A stretch of DNA of 40,732 bases from a virus (IMGVR_UViG_3300042866_000633:1-40732), one strand, 5' to 3'; positions 23,781-31,588 are shown, numbered from the stretch's first letter. Notes: generated by a model from the letters alone, not told the origin. Numbers and translations: made by a program.

Positions 23781-24490
23781 CGCCCACCGAGGAACGAGGG
23801 CAGAGCAGGCGGCGCACCAAAGGGTGCAGCCGGCATCTGTGGTGCCGGGGCAAAGCCGCCCATGAACGCAGGCATCGCGGCCCCTGACGCACTTGGCCCC
23901 GTAGGTGCAGCGACGGCACCAAACAGGCCGGAAACGTCCGCAGGGCCTTCGCCGAAGGGGGTGTCGTCCCGCAGGAACTGCACAGCCACCAAGTCGCAGC
24001 GGATGCCGTTGCCGTGCTTGTTCTTCTGCACCCAGGGCTTGATCGCAGCGTTGACCCTGCATCCCCCGTACATCTTGCGGGCAATGGCCATGCACGCCAT
24101 CGTGTTCGCGGGGTCGGCCGGTTGCCCGTTGTCCTGGATCATCTGGGGCTGGCGATCAGATCCAGCGGTGATGAACACCATGCCCGGGTAGCCATCGTAG
24201 GGGGCGAAGGTCTTCTTGTTGATCTTCTCGGACCCCATGCCGAAGCCGCGCAGCTTGCGGTCGTTCTGGATCATCTGCATCACGGTGCCCGCGTGCTCGG
24301 CAAACGTGGCAACCATGATCTTGCTGTAGTGCTCGTAGAACTGCACGAACCCCTTGTGATCCTGCGGCATGATGAACTCGCAGTTGTACGAGATCCGCTC
24401 CTTGCCGGTCTGCTCGTTGATCTGCTTCTGGGGCTCGGCGAGGTGGGGAAACGAGAGGCGAACGTCGCTCAGGAAAATGACATCTGACAT
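23777..24490 (-). CDS. ssDNA-binding protein, DUF2815, 237 aa
   Basis: MSDVIFLSDVRLSFPHLAEP is the standard start of DUF2815 (Enc34-like OB-fold ssDNA-binding proteins); further RISYNCEFIMPQDHKGFV and GSEKINKKTFAPYDGYPGMV. The C-terminal ~50 residues are Pro/Ala/Gly/Met-rich and disordered, as in many SSBs. I start at the ATG with GGAG eight bases upstream; a 30-residue upstream extension is basic and unlike the family. Lies between DUF2800 nuclease and polymerase, the usual phage order. Confidence 0.9.
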   Translation of the reverse strand: MSDVIFLSDVRLSFPHLAEPQKQINEQTGKERISYNCEFIMPQDHKGFVQFYEHYSKIMVATFAEHAGTVMQMIQNDRKLRGFGMGSEKINKKTFAPYDGYPGMVFITAGSDRQPQMIQDNGQPADPANTMACMAIARKMYGGCRVNAAIKPWVQKNKHGNGIRCDLVAVQFLRDDTPFGEGPADVSGLFGAVAAPTGPSASGAAMPAFMGGFAPAPQMPAAPFGAPPALPSFLGGR

Positions 24491-24509
24491 TGGGATTACT
24501 CCAGTTGAT

Positions 24510-25811
24510 TTACGAGAGCCACGAGGGCAGAGACTCTGCCACCGGGGCTTGGGGGACCGCTGCGAACAGCGGCGAGGCATCCAGCACCACGGCAGGCCGG
24601 GAGTCGGATTCGGGGACCACGGTGAGCTTCCCAGCCACCTTGGACACGTACTCGGTGTCCAGCGTCTTGAGTTGACGCTCGGACAACTGCTTCACGATCT
24701 TCTCGCCGGCCTTGGTCGCCTCCCACTTGAGTTTCTCGACCTTGGCCACCGTGACGAGTTTGGTCTCGTAGACCGCCGACTTGGGGATGCCCATCTTGAT
24801 CAACTTGTCGGCCATCTCGTCCTCAGGCAGCGCCCAGGACCGCGAGCCACGACCATGCACCACCTTGAGCCCGGGGATCGCTTGACCGGCCTTCAGGCGG
24901 CGCAGGGCCTCCTCCTCGACCGACTCGATCATCTGACGCACCAGAGGCGCAGCGAGCATGATCTGGCTGATCTTCTCGGGGGTCATGGTGTTGGGGTCGA
25001 GGTCGGCAGCTTGCTGCGACAACTCGCTGACCGGGTTGACCGGCTGGTTCAAAACAGGGAAAGACATTCCCATCTCCTTTACCAAGTCGCCGGCCCGTTG
25101 CGAGCACGACTTGTGTTTACAGTATTTGCAATGACTCCCGGACACCAGGGGTGCGTCGGGTTGATCGGTGGCTGCAGCGCCCGCGACGAATTTGCCAATC
25201 TTGCCCATGAGTTCGGGGATTGTCAAGTCGTGCGAGGTGATGACGGGCAGGCCCTTCAAGGCCATCTTGGGCTGGATGATCGTGGTCTTGATCGTCTGGA
25301 ACCCGTAGTCCCCGTTGATCGGCAACTTGAGTTTCGCCAGTGCCCCGAGTGCATACAGTTCGAGTTGCGGGTTGTCCTTGGCCGTGACCTCGTTCATCCC
25401 GTCCTTGTAGTCGATGACCTCGAACGCATCAGGGGTCGTGATCTGGACATCGGCCGTGCCACTCATGTCGTCGCGCCCGAGGAAGTGCGCCGGTTGGACC
25501 TTGGACTCCGCAACCACCTGACCCATGAACCCGGCCCGCTGGCGCACGTAAGTCAAAGCCTGTGCCACCCGATCAGCCCGGGCTCGGTCAACCACAAACT
25601 CACCCTCGTGGTCCTTGAGTTTGATGCCGATCATCTTCAAGGGATCACCGTTGCCCTTGATGCAGTGCTCCAGCAGCGTGTGGCTGTGGGTGCCGTCAAT
25701 GGCACCCGGGCCACTCGGAGGCTCGGGGTACTTCGCCTCCTCGCGCACAGACCCCGGGCACGCGAGCCAGCGGTATGCGCTGCTCGGGCTCAGTTTGGAG
25801 TGGGTGGTCAT
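24510..25811 (-). CDS. DUF2800 RecB/Cas4-like PD-(D/E)XK nuclease, 433 aa
   Basis: Begins MTTHSKLSPSSAYRWLACPG, the DUF2800 hallmark with the first cluster Cys (C18); a second group CKYCKHKSC lies near 228-236, consistent with a Fe-S cluster as in Cas4/AddB. Nuclease core: SGTADVQIT (Asp) and EVIDYKDG (E-x-x-D-Y-K). C-terminal ~200 residues are helical and ligase-like repeats are not evident. Probably an exonuclease for recombination-dependent replication together with the DUF2815 SSB. Overlaps the upstream gene by four bases. Confidence 0.9.
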   Translation of the reverse strand: MTTHSKLSPSSAYRWLACPGSVREEAKYPEPPSGPGAIDGTHSHTLLEHCIKGNGDPLKMIGIKLKDHEGEFVVDRARADRVAQALTYVRQRAGFMGQVVAESKVQPAHFLGRDDMSGTADVQITTPDAFEVIDYKDGMNEVTAKDNPQLELYALGALAKLKLPINGDYGFQTIKTTIIQPKMALKGLPVITSHDLTIPELMGKIGKFVAGAAATDQPDAPLVSGSHCKYCKHKSCSQRAGDLVKEMGMSFPVLNQPVNPVSELSQQAADLDPNTMTPEKISQIMLAAPLVRQMIESVEEEALRRLKAGQAIPGLKVVHGRGSRSWALPEDEMADKLIKMGIPKSAVYETKLVTVAKVEKLKWEATKAGEKIVKQLSERQLKTLDTEYVSKVAGKLTVVPESDSRPAVVLDASPLFAAVPQAPVAESLPSWLS

Positions 25812-26065
25812 GGTTTACCACCATCTTCGTAATACTTTCGTTCCTTGAGCATTGCTTCAGCTTGATCGAAAGCAAACGCTGCAACGTCACTCAGGTCCCA
25901 CAGACACCCATCATGCCCAGTATCACGAGCACCGGCATAGCTCTCAGCGATATAAGCAGCCATTGCATGCGCCGCAAAATAATCACGCAGAGACATACCT
26001 CTCACAGCAAAATAAGTGCCTTCAGGTGTGGGGAACGCCGGACCTCCGTCATCGGGTGTAGTCAT
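25808..26065 (-). CDS. Conserved small phage protein, 85 aa
   Basis: The PDDGGPAFPTPEG ... GMSLRDYFAAHAMAAYIAE pattern is widespread in phages and prophages of Proteobacteria; the function is unknown. The C-terminal FAFDQAEAMLKERK helix is also usual. Overlaps both neighbours by four bases. Confidence 0.8.
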   Translation of the reverse strand: MTTPDDGGPAFPTPEGTYFAVRGMSLRDYFAAHAMAAYIAESYAGARDTGHDGCLWDLSDVAAFAFDQAEAMLKERKYYEDGGKP

Positions 26066-26298
26066 GTCGACCTCCCCCTCATTGGACCAAGTTTCTTCAT
26101 ATCCTCGAATCCGGTGATGGTGGGGAACTCTTGCAACTCACCTCGGCTCTCAACCTCACCGATGAGCACACACGGTATTTCCGAAGCCACCTCAATCAAC
26201 CCACTCTCAAACGCAATCTCAAGTTCGTCCCCCGTGTGGTCAGCGTCGTTGTACAAAGCATGGAATGTGATGGTGATGATCTTGTGAGCAATTGTCAT
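26062..26298 (-). CDS. Hypothetical protein, 78 aa
   Basis: MTIAHKIITITFHALYNDAD then an acidic segment (TGDELEIAFESGLIEVASEI). Alpha/beta pattern, no motif I know. Lies two bases after the upstream gene's stop and overlaps the next gene. Real by position and coupling. Confidence 0.65.
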   Translation of the reverse strand: MTIAHKIITITFHALYNDADHTGDELEIAFESGLIEVASEIPCVLIGEVESRGELQEFPTITGFEDMKKLGPMRGRST

Positions 26299-26300
26299 GA

Positions 26301-26696
26301 TTACCCCCGCTTCAGAGCCTCGACACCCGCGAACAGGGCACCGTACTGCTCGGGCTTGACATCGTTGATGTTGGCAACGCCGATGCTGGTCAGCACACCC
26401 TGGATGCCAGCACCCTTGGTCGGACCCATCGACTTGTAGGCGTCCATGACGTAGGCGATCAGGCCCTGGCCATCTGCAAACGGGGCGCTGGGTGCAGCGG
26501 GTGCGGGCATCGCAAAGGTCGGCGGCGCGGGCATCTGCGGGGCGGCGGGTGCGGTGAACTGCGGGGCCACTGGTGGCTGCACCACGAAGGCGACAGGTGC
26601 GGCAGCTTGCGGTACAGTGGTTGCCCCGGCGCGCAGAGCGGCGGTGAGTTCAATGACGGCGGCGGTCAGTGCCGCGAGGTTTTGTTCAATCGACAT
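26301..26696 (-). CDS. Pro/Ala-rich protein with conserved C-terminal domain, 131 aa
   Basis: An N-terminal helix (SIEQNLAALTAAVIELTAAL) is followed by ~45 residues of Pro/Ala-rich linker, then a compact domain: DGQGLIAYVMDAYKSMGPTK, VLTSIGVANINDVKPEQYGA. I recall this C-terminal domain from replication-cluster proteins of other phages with variable linkers. The domain resembles small helical DNA-associated modules, but no activity can be assigned. Second gene of the leftward operon. Confidence 0.75.
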   Translation of the reverse strand: MSIEQNLAALTAAVIELTAALRAGATTVPQAAAPVAFVVQPPVAPQFTAPAAPQMPAPPTFAMPAPAAPSAPFADGQGLIAYVMDAYKSMGPTKGAGIQGVLTSIGVANINDVKPEQYGALFAGVEALKRG

Positions 26697-26880
26697 GGTA
26701 AAGGTTCCTTTTGGTTGGGTTGGGTTGAATCACGAGACGCCCTTCAATGAAGGCATCGACGATCTCACGCATGACATCACTCGGCTTACCGAACTGCATT
26801 GCCTTACGGTGAAATTTGGTGCGACTGGACTTCGAGACCCTGACGGTCAGGAAGCAGTCTAGGTTTGGTTGCTTTGACAT
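26686..26880 (-). CDS. Ribbon-helix-helix regulator, 64 aa
   Basis: CFLTVRVSKSSRTKFHRKAM gives the beta strand and first helix; GKPSDVMREIVDAFIEGRL the second helix, the classic Arc/CopG-type pattern. First gene of the leftward replication operon. GGAG six bases before ATG. A dyad within the overlapping promoters just upstream is a plausible binding site, which would make it autoregulatory and a switch between left and right early units; that link is inference. Confidence 0.82.
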   Translation of the reverse strand: MSKQPNLDCFLTVRVSKSSRTKFHRKAMQFGKPSDVMREIVDAFIEGRLVIQPNPTKRNLYHVD

Positions 26881-26897
26881 TTATTTCTCCGGTTCCG

Positions 26898-26927
26898 TTG
26901 CACAACTGTATCACGTTCGTGTACCAT
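26898..26927 (+). promoter_or_regulatory. Candidate sigma70 promoter for the primase unit
   Basis: -35 TTGCAC (26898-26903), 18-base spacer, -10 TACCAT (26922-26927). Start expected near 26934, upstream of the leader of the PrimPol gene. The elements overlap those of the leftward promoter. Confidence 0.5.
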
Positions 26928-26932
26928 TGCAA
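26905..26932 (-). promoter_or_regulatory. Candidate sigma70 promoter for the leftward replication operon
   Basis: On the minus strand -35 TTGCAA (26932-26927), 16-base spacer, -10 TACAGT (26910-26905). Start expected near 26899, about 20 bases before the RHH regulator ATG. A CACG-TT-CGTG dyad at 26912-26921 lies in the spacer. Confidence 0.55.
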
Positions 26933-26973
26933 GCACCGCAACGAAAATATTTTGGAGAAGTGATGTGAACCAG

Positions 26974-27000
26974 CCAAAAAGAAACCCGCCGAAGCGGGTT
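26974..27000 (-). terminator. Leftward-facing intrinsic terminator
   Basis: Read on the minus strand: seven-bp stem AACCCGC/GCGGGTT closed by a TTCG tetraloop (26983-27000), then TTTCTTTTT-like tail. It faces left, so it stops transcripts entering from the primase gene side before the leftward promoter. On the plus strand the same hairpin lies in the primase leader without a T run. Confidence 0.8.
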
Positions 27001-27027
27001 AAGGGGTCCAACACCCAGGAGAAAGCG

Positions 27028-27051
27028 ATGACTAACGGGATGATTCTATGA
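27028..27051 (+). CDS. Leader peptide candidate MTNGMIL coupled to primase
   Basis: AGGAG six bases before ATG 27028; the seven-codon frame ends TGA at 27049-27051, overlapping the primase ATG at 27048. The primase itself has no good ribosome site, so re-initiation from this leader is likely. A longer in-frame version from GTG 26965 (28 residues, GGAG seven bases upstream) is also possible. Confidence 0.4.
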   Translation: MTNGMIL

Positions 27052-29558
27052 CACCAACACCAGTCGCGCAACACCCATCGTCCGTTGAGACCTACATCCG
27101 CCACGGGTGGTCCCTCGTACCCATCCCCCCTGGCACCAAAGGCCCAGCGCACAAGGGGTGGAACCTGAAACAGAGCGCCCTGACGCTGGAGCAGACCTTG
27201 CCCCCGGGGTACGGCATCGGCCTGGCGCACGCCTACTCGGGCACCATGGCGCTGGACATTGACAATTGGGACCGCGCCGCGTTCGAGTTGATGATGCGCG
27301 GCATCGACCTGCATGCCCTGTACGCTGCCCCCGATGCCGTCATCATCGACTCAGGGCGGGCGGGTCATGGGAAGCTGTTGTACGCGATGCCGTTCGGGCT
27401 GGCCCTGCCATCCAAGCGGGTCATCATCGACGCCACCACGATCTACGAACTGCGCTGCGCCACAGGCAACGGAGTCACGGTGCAGGACATCCTCCCACCC
27501 ACTATCCACCCCGACACCAAGCAGCCGTACCGCTGGGCTGGCAGTGGTCACTGGTCCCGTTTGCCCACGATTCCACAGGCCCTGCTGGACCTCTGGCAGT
27601 CCCTGCTGGCCGGCGAGTCCCGCTCACCCCAGACTGCGGTGCAGGAGGGCTCGGAGAAGGTCGATTGGGCCGAGATCGTCTCGGCTCTTGGTGCGGTCTC
27701 CTCGGACTGCTCACGCGAGGACTGGATCACTATCGGCATGGCCTGTCAGTGCGCTGGCGTCTTGAGTGCACAGCCAGACAGAGCGTTCGAGGTGTGGGAC
27801 ACATGGAGCAAGGGGTCAACCACCAAGTACCCGGGGCCTCGGGACATGGCAACCCAATGGAACTCGTTTCGCGCCGACAAGGGCAACCGGGTGACGCTGG
27901 GCTCGCTGTTCAAACTGGCCCACGATGCAGGGTGGTCCAAGCCCCTGCCCGACGCGTCGACCTTCTTCTCCCCGCTCACCGAGATCAAGCACCCCGAGCA
28001 GGTCATCACCGACATCCGCATCCCGCCACCCGATCTGGACTTCGACCTCGTGCCGCCTGTGCTGCGCACCCGGGCGCTTGAGATCAGCGAGCACATCGGC
28101 TGTGACCCGCTGGTGCCCCTGATGGCTGGCATGGCTGCGGTGTGTGGTGCAGTGGACGCTCGCACCAGGCTGGAGTTGATGCCCGGGTTCAAGGTGCCTC
28201 CGGTGCTGTGGATATGCTCCATCGGTGAGCCCGGGGACAAGAAGACTCCAGGGTCCAAACCGATGTTCGAGATCCTGACCCAACTCGAACGGGAAGACGC
28301 CCCTCGTTTCGCAAAGGCGGCTGTGGACTTCGAGGTCAACGAGGCTCGGTATGTCGTGGCCAAGAAGCACCTGATCGACAGTGCCACGGCCCCCGAGGCG
28401 CTCTTGACCAACAGCCCTTTGCCCACCCTGCCACCGAACCCGGCAAAGCCCGTGCCGCTCAAGATCACGGTGCAGGACATCTCCTCGCAGAAACTCGTGC
28501 GCCACGCGGCCGACAGGCCCCGGGGCTTGCTGTGCGCCTTGGACGAGATGGCCTCGTGGGTCGAGAAGGTCTGCGACCCTCGAAGCGGGGATGACCGCAG
28601 TGCCTGGACCGTAGCCTATGAGTCTGGCAGGTACGAGATGGACAGGGTGGGCACGGGCACCACGCTGGCCGACAACTATGCGGTGGCGTTTTTTGGGAAC
28701 CTGCAGCCTCGGGTGCTGCGCGAGAACTTCAAGGCCCTCTCGAAGGATGGACTGGTGCAGCGGTTCATCCCGGTCAACATCAGGGCCGACATGAGGAAGC
28801 TGGGCAACCCGGTGCCCTCCTACATGACCAACTCGGCAGAGTACGACCAGGCCATCCGGGTGTGCTTCGGCCTGCCTCCCATGACCTACAGGCTCACGGG
28901 TCCGGCCTACGACACCTATCGTGCGTTCCAAAGGTGGTACGAACGGGCGATGACTGACGAGCGCATACTAAAGGGCTCGGAGACCGTGCAGACGGCCATG
29001 GGCAAGATGGAGGGCCTCGTGGGTCGCATCGCACTCGTGTGGCACTGCATCGAGGCTCCGTACTCCATTGAAGTCTCTGAGCCCCTGATGGTCAGAGCCA
29101 TTGAGTTCGTGCGCCGGTTCGTGATCCCAAGCCTGCGGTACACGTTCGATGGGGACTACGGCGGTGCCGTGGGGCTGGAGAAGTGGTGCTCGGAGTATGT
29201 GCTGCAGTATGCCGATCAGGACCAGTTCACCCTAGGGACACTGAAGCGCAGCGCCAGGCGCCAGATCGAGGGCATGTCGAGCATTACGGCGCAGCAGCAG
29301 CTGCTCATCGCCATGGCCCCGCTGGAGGACGCGAAGTGGGTGGCTCGCATGGACGATGGGTCGCAGGAGTTCCGGGGCATGGCGACATGGGCCATCAACC
29401 CGGGCCTGAAGGAGTGGTTCAGAGACTATCGGGATCAGGTGACGGCAGCGAAGCAGCGGCGCCGGGACGATCTGCACCAGGGGCCAAAGACAGAGCGGAC
29501 CCGGGTGCCGGGGTACACGGGGCCTCGGGAGCCTGCTCTTGAAAAGAGGGTGGCGTGA
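27048..29558 (+). CDS. PrimPol primase fused to DUF3987 helicase-like domain, 836 aa
   Basis: Residues ~10-185: archaeo-eukaryotic primase (PrimPol) domain with the MALDIDN metal motif near 68-74 and SGRAGHGKLLY near 102. Residues ~204-295: PriCT-2-like domain (DWAEIVSALGAV ... TLGSLFKLAHDAGW). Residues ~350-780: DUF3987, with Walker A-like GEPGDKKTP near 392 and Walker B-like CALDEM near 496. Would prime and perhaps unwind DNA at forks. First gene of a two-gene rightward unit; its stop overlaps the methyltransferase start. Confidence 0.9.
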   Translation: MTPTPVAQHPSSVETYIRHGWSLVPIPPGTKGPAHKGWNLKQSALTLEQTLPPGYGIGLAHAYSGTMALDIDNWDRAAFELMMRGIDLHALYAAPDAVIIDSGRAGHGKLLYAMPFGLALPSKRVIIDATTIYELRCATGNGVTVQDILPPTIHPDTKQPYRWAGSGHWSRLPTIPQALLDLWQSLLAGESRSPQTAVQEGSEKVDWAEIVSALGAVSSDCSREDWITIGMACQCAGVLSAQPDRAFEVWDTWSKGSTTKYPGPRDMATQWNSFRADKGNRVTLGSLFKLAHDAGWSKPLPDASTFFSPLTEIKHPEQVITDIRIPPPDLDFDLVPPVLRTRALEISEHIGCDPLVPLMAGMAAVCGAVDARTRLELMPGFKVPPVLWICSIGEPGDKKTPGSKPMFEILTQLEREDAPRFAKAAVDFEVNEARYVVAKKHLIDSATAPEALLTNSPLPTLPPNPAKPVPLKITVQDISSQKLVRHAADRPRGLLCALDEMASWVEKVCDPRSGDDRSAWTVAYESGRYEMDRVGTGTTLADNYAVAFFGNLQPRVLRENFKALSKDGLVQRFIPVNIRADMRKLGNPVPSYMTNSAEYDQAIRVCFGLPPMTYRLTGPAYDTYRAFQRWYERAMTDERILKGSETVQTAMGKMEGLVGRIALVWHCIEAPYSIEVSEPLMVRAIEFVRRFVIPSLRYTFDGDYGGAVGLEKWCSEYVLQYADQDQFTLGTLKRSARRQIEGMSSITAQQQLLIAMAPLEDAKWVARMDDGSQEFRGMATWAINPGLKEWFRDYRDQVTAAKQRRRDDLHQGPKTERTRVPGYTGPREPALEKRVA

Positions 29559-30556
29559 ACATCATCGAGTTCGGCGACTGCCGAGAGATCATGCGCAAGT
29601 GGGCGATGTTGGGGTTCAAGGCTCAGATATGTGTCACCAGTCCTCCGTATTACGGGTTGCGCGACTATGGGCATCCGGGTCAATTGGGTCTGGAGAAGTC
29701 ACCCGATGAGTATGTGAAGTCGATGGTCGAGGTGTTCCGGTGCGTGCGGGATGTGCTCGCGGATGACGGGACCCTGTGGTTGAACCTCGGGGACTCGTAT
29801 GCGAGAACAGGCGGCACTCAAGGTGGCGGCAATCGAGAGTTGATGCACATGGAGGGCGCACAGGCTCGAATGTGCGCCATACCCGAAGGGTCAGGGCTCA
29901 AAGCCAAAGACTTGATCGGTATACCGTGGCGCGTTGCCTTCGCGCTGCAAGCCGATGGGTGGTATCTGCGACAGGACATAATCTGGCACAAGCCCAACCC
30001 GATGCCGGAAAGCGTCACCGACCGATGCACCAAGGCGCATGAGTACATTTTCATGTTGTCAAAGGCGCCACGGTACTACTACGACCACAATGCAATCAAA
30101 ACCCCAATGGCGCAATCATCAGTGGACAGGCTGAGTCAGGATGTTGGAAACCAAAAGGGATCAGATCGAGTTCCGGGTAAGACCAATGGGAACATGAAAG
30201 CGGTGGGAAAGATTGACAAGCAACGCGGGCATTCTCGACGGCACGCGGGGTTCAATGACCGATGGGACTCGATGACCAAGGAGGAACAGTTCCAAGGCGG
30301 TGCGAATAAGCGCAGCGTCTGGACCGTTGCCACTCGACCGTACAAGGGTGCCCACTTTGCCACGTTCCCCGAAGCACTGATTGACCCTTGCGTGCTGGCC
30401 GGCAGTCGTTCTGCTGACATTGTTCTGGACCCATTCATGGGGTCAGGAACCACGGCAGCGGTGGCGCTGAAGCACGGGCGCCAGTATCTCGGGTGCGAGT
30501 TGAACCCCGATTACGAGGTGCTTCAACGAGAGCGCCTGCTCAAAATCCAAAGCTAG
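29555..30556 (+). CDS. Beta-class amino-DNA methyltransferase (N6-A or N4-C), 333 aa
   Basis: Catalytic motif IV TSPPYYGLRDYG near 29 precedes the AdoMet motif I DPFMGSGTTAAVA near 291, the order that defines the beta class. QDIIWHKPNPMPESVTDRCT and YLGCELNPDY are also family features. Specificity cannot be read from sequence; SPPY occurs in both N4-cytosine and N6-adenine enzymes. The middle (residues ~190-255) is variable and probably includes target recognition. No restriction enzyme accompanies it. G+C is somewhat lower than in the primase gene. Confidence 0.92.
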   Translation: MNIIEFGDCREIMRKWAMLGFKAQICVTSPPYYGLRDYGHPGQLGLEKSPDEYVKSMVEVFRCVRDVLADDGTLWLNLGDSYARTGGTQGGGNRELMHMEGAQARMCAIPEGSGLKAKDLIGIPWRVAFALQADGWYLRQDIIWHKPNPMPESVTDRCTKAHEYIFMLSKAPRYYYDHNAIKTPMAQSSVDRLSQDVGNQKGSDRVPGKTNGNMKAVGKIDKQRGHSRRHAGFNDRWDSMTKEEQFQGGANKRSVWTVATRPYKGAHFATFPEALIDPCVLAGSRSADIVLDPFMGSGTTAAVALKHGRQYLGCELNPDYEVLQRERLLKIQS

Positions 30557-30581
30557 TTAGCACGCACTAACTTGAAACCTG

Positions 30582-30615
30582 AGGGAGGGGGTCTCACGAC
30601 CTGCCTCCCTTTTTC
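30582..30615 (+). terminator. Strong intrinsic terminator after the methyltransferase
   Basis: AGGGAGG (30582-30588) pairs with CCTCCCT (30604-30610), with an inner GGTC/GACC helix, followed by TTTTT. Ends the rightward primase-methyltransferase unit. Confidence 0.88.
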
Positions 30616-30659
30616 GTTTTCCGGAAACCCAAAATTGCCTCGGAAAACGGCTTTTGGGT
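30615..30659. repeat. Two interleaved inverted repeats between convergent genes
   Basis: CGTTTTCCG (30615-30623) is complementary to CGGAAAACG (30641-30649), and ACCCAAAA (30627-30634) to TTTTGGGT (30652-30659). The arms alternate, so the two hairpins exclude each other or form a pseudoknot. No gene lies here. Confidence 0.8.
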
Positions 30660-30671
30660 ACGGATTTCCCC

Positions 30672-31022
30672 CTATACGGACGACGAGAGCCAGGCCGGGA
30701 TATCGGGAGCGGGGGATTCTGGGGCCTGTGGGGCGTTTTCCTGGCTCGCGGCACCAGTACCCTTAGCCGGCCGGCCGCGTGGCCGCTTGGCTTGATCTGG
30801 TGCAGATGCGCGGGCTTCGCTCAATAGTTCGCCCTGGAGCATCGGGTAAGCCCTGCCGATACGCTGCAGAATGGCGAATAGGCGCAGTGTTGCAGAATCG
30901 GGGTTTCGGGTCCCGTTCTCCCACTTCTTCAGCGTATGGACCGGGACACCTAGGTAGTGCGCCATGGCCAGTTCGGACAAACCTAGGTCAGCTTGCCATT
31001 GTTTCATTTCGAAGGGAGTCAT
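30672..31022 (-). CDS. HTH DNA-binding protein with C-terminal AT-hook, 116 aa
   Basis: Residues 1-65 form an XRE/HigA-like helix-turn-helix: MKQWQADLGLSELAMAHYLG, VPVHTLKKWENGTRNPDSAT. After a helical stretch comes KRPRGRPAKG, a canonical AT-hook core (RGRP), then an Ala/Pro-rich tail ending IPAWLSSSV. I start at the ATG preceded by GGAG and nine bases; the longer frame to 31148 would overlap the upstream gene. Last gene of a leftward group of small genes; likely a transcription regulator, target unknown. Confidence 0.82.
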   Translation of the reverse strand: MTPFEMKQWQADLGLSELAMAHYLGVPVHTLKKWENGTRNPDSATLRLFAILQRIGRAYPMLQGELLSEARASAPDQAKRPRGRPAKGTGAASQENAPQAPESPAPDIPAWLSSSV

Positions 31023-31043
31023 GTTTCGATTCTCCAAAAGGTT

Positions 31044-31065
31044 ACCCGGGCGCATAGGCCCGGGT
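31044..31065 (-). promoter_or_regulatory. Strong hairpin in the leader of the HTH gene
   Basis: Perfect 8-bp stem ACCCGGGC/GCCCGGGT with a six-base loop between two leftward genes, followed on the minus strand by AACCTTTTGGAG, where GGAG is the HTH gene's ribosome site. Could attenuate transcription or protect the downstream message; too few T residues for a strong terminator. Confidence 0.6.
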
Positions 31066-31093
31066 TTGTGGTTTAGGGGTGACTGGTGCCGGG

Positions 31094-31309
31094 TTAGTTG
31101 GGTTTCGCGGTATCCTGGATCCGCTGAAGCTTGTCGAAAATAGCGCATGCATCGGACATTTTCAGAGCATCGGATGCAAGGGTACCGATGGTGCGCATGT
31201 CGTCAACGCGGGCCCGTAGTCGATCAGCCACTAGGCGCAAATGTGGGGATTCACAGCCCTCGCATGTACGCAGGATCTCGTTATCCGTCATTGTGTGGTG
31301 GAGAAACAT
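31094..31309 (-). CDS. Hypothetical protein, 71 aa
   Basis: MFLHHTMTDNEILRTCEGCE, then a helical part with VADRLRARVDDMRTIGTLAS. The inner ATG (seventh codon) could be the true start; neither has a clear ribosome site. Two cysteines in CEGC could hold metal but no second pair is present. Lies three bases after the upstream stop. Confidence 0.6.
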   Translation of the reverse strand: MFLHHTMTDNEILRTCEGCESPHLRLVADRLRARVDDMRTIGTLASDALKMSDACAIFDKLQRIQDTAKPN

Positions 31310-31312
31310 GGT

Positions 31313-31588
31313 TCAGGCTTTCAGAGTTTCAATGCGGGCTTTGCAGCGCGCTATGCGTCGTTCAACAAAATCACGACCGTGGAGATTCCAAAGCCTTTCC
31401 TGGCGGGCACCAATGGATCCACCGAATCGATGTGCAGACCATTGCCAGATCAACCGATAGGCCCGCCTGGCGGATTCTGTGAATCGCTCATTACCGACAA
31501 TGCCATAACGGTCGACCGATTCAACATCGGCAAGAGATGCACGCGAATTGATCCAATTTGACAATTGGATTGTGTCTTTCATGTTCAT
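31313..31588 (-). CDS. Hypothetical protein, 91 aa
   Basis: GAGG six bases before ATG. Encodes MNMKDTIQLSNWINSRASLA, then a basic helical end (FVERRIARCKARIETLKA). No motif recognised. Between two other small leftward genes with gaps of three bases each. Confidence 0.65.
   Translation of the reverse strand: MNMKDTIQLSNWINSRASLADVESVDRYGIVGNERFTESARRAYRLIWQWSAHRFGGSIGARQERLWNLHGRDFVERRIARCKARIETLKA

Noticed and set aside
24369-25832. 487-codon plus-strand frame antisense to DUF2815 and DUF2800 genes
   Set aside because: Runs across two genuine genes and their gap, with no start signal or domain.
17326-26880. T7-type single-subunit RNA polymerase
   Set aside because: Tail and ejection genes are T7-like, but no gene of suitable length or motif is present; every large gene has another identity.
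27266-28081. Second same-strand frame inside the primase gene, tested for overprinting like the methyltransferase
   Set aside because: No ribosome site, composition only Arg/Pro/Gly-rich, no repeated motif or known pattern.
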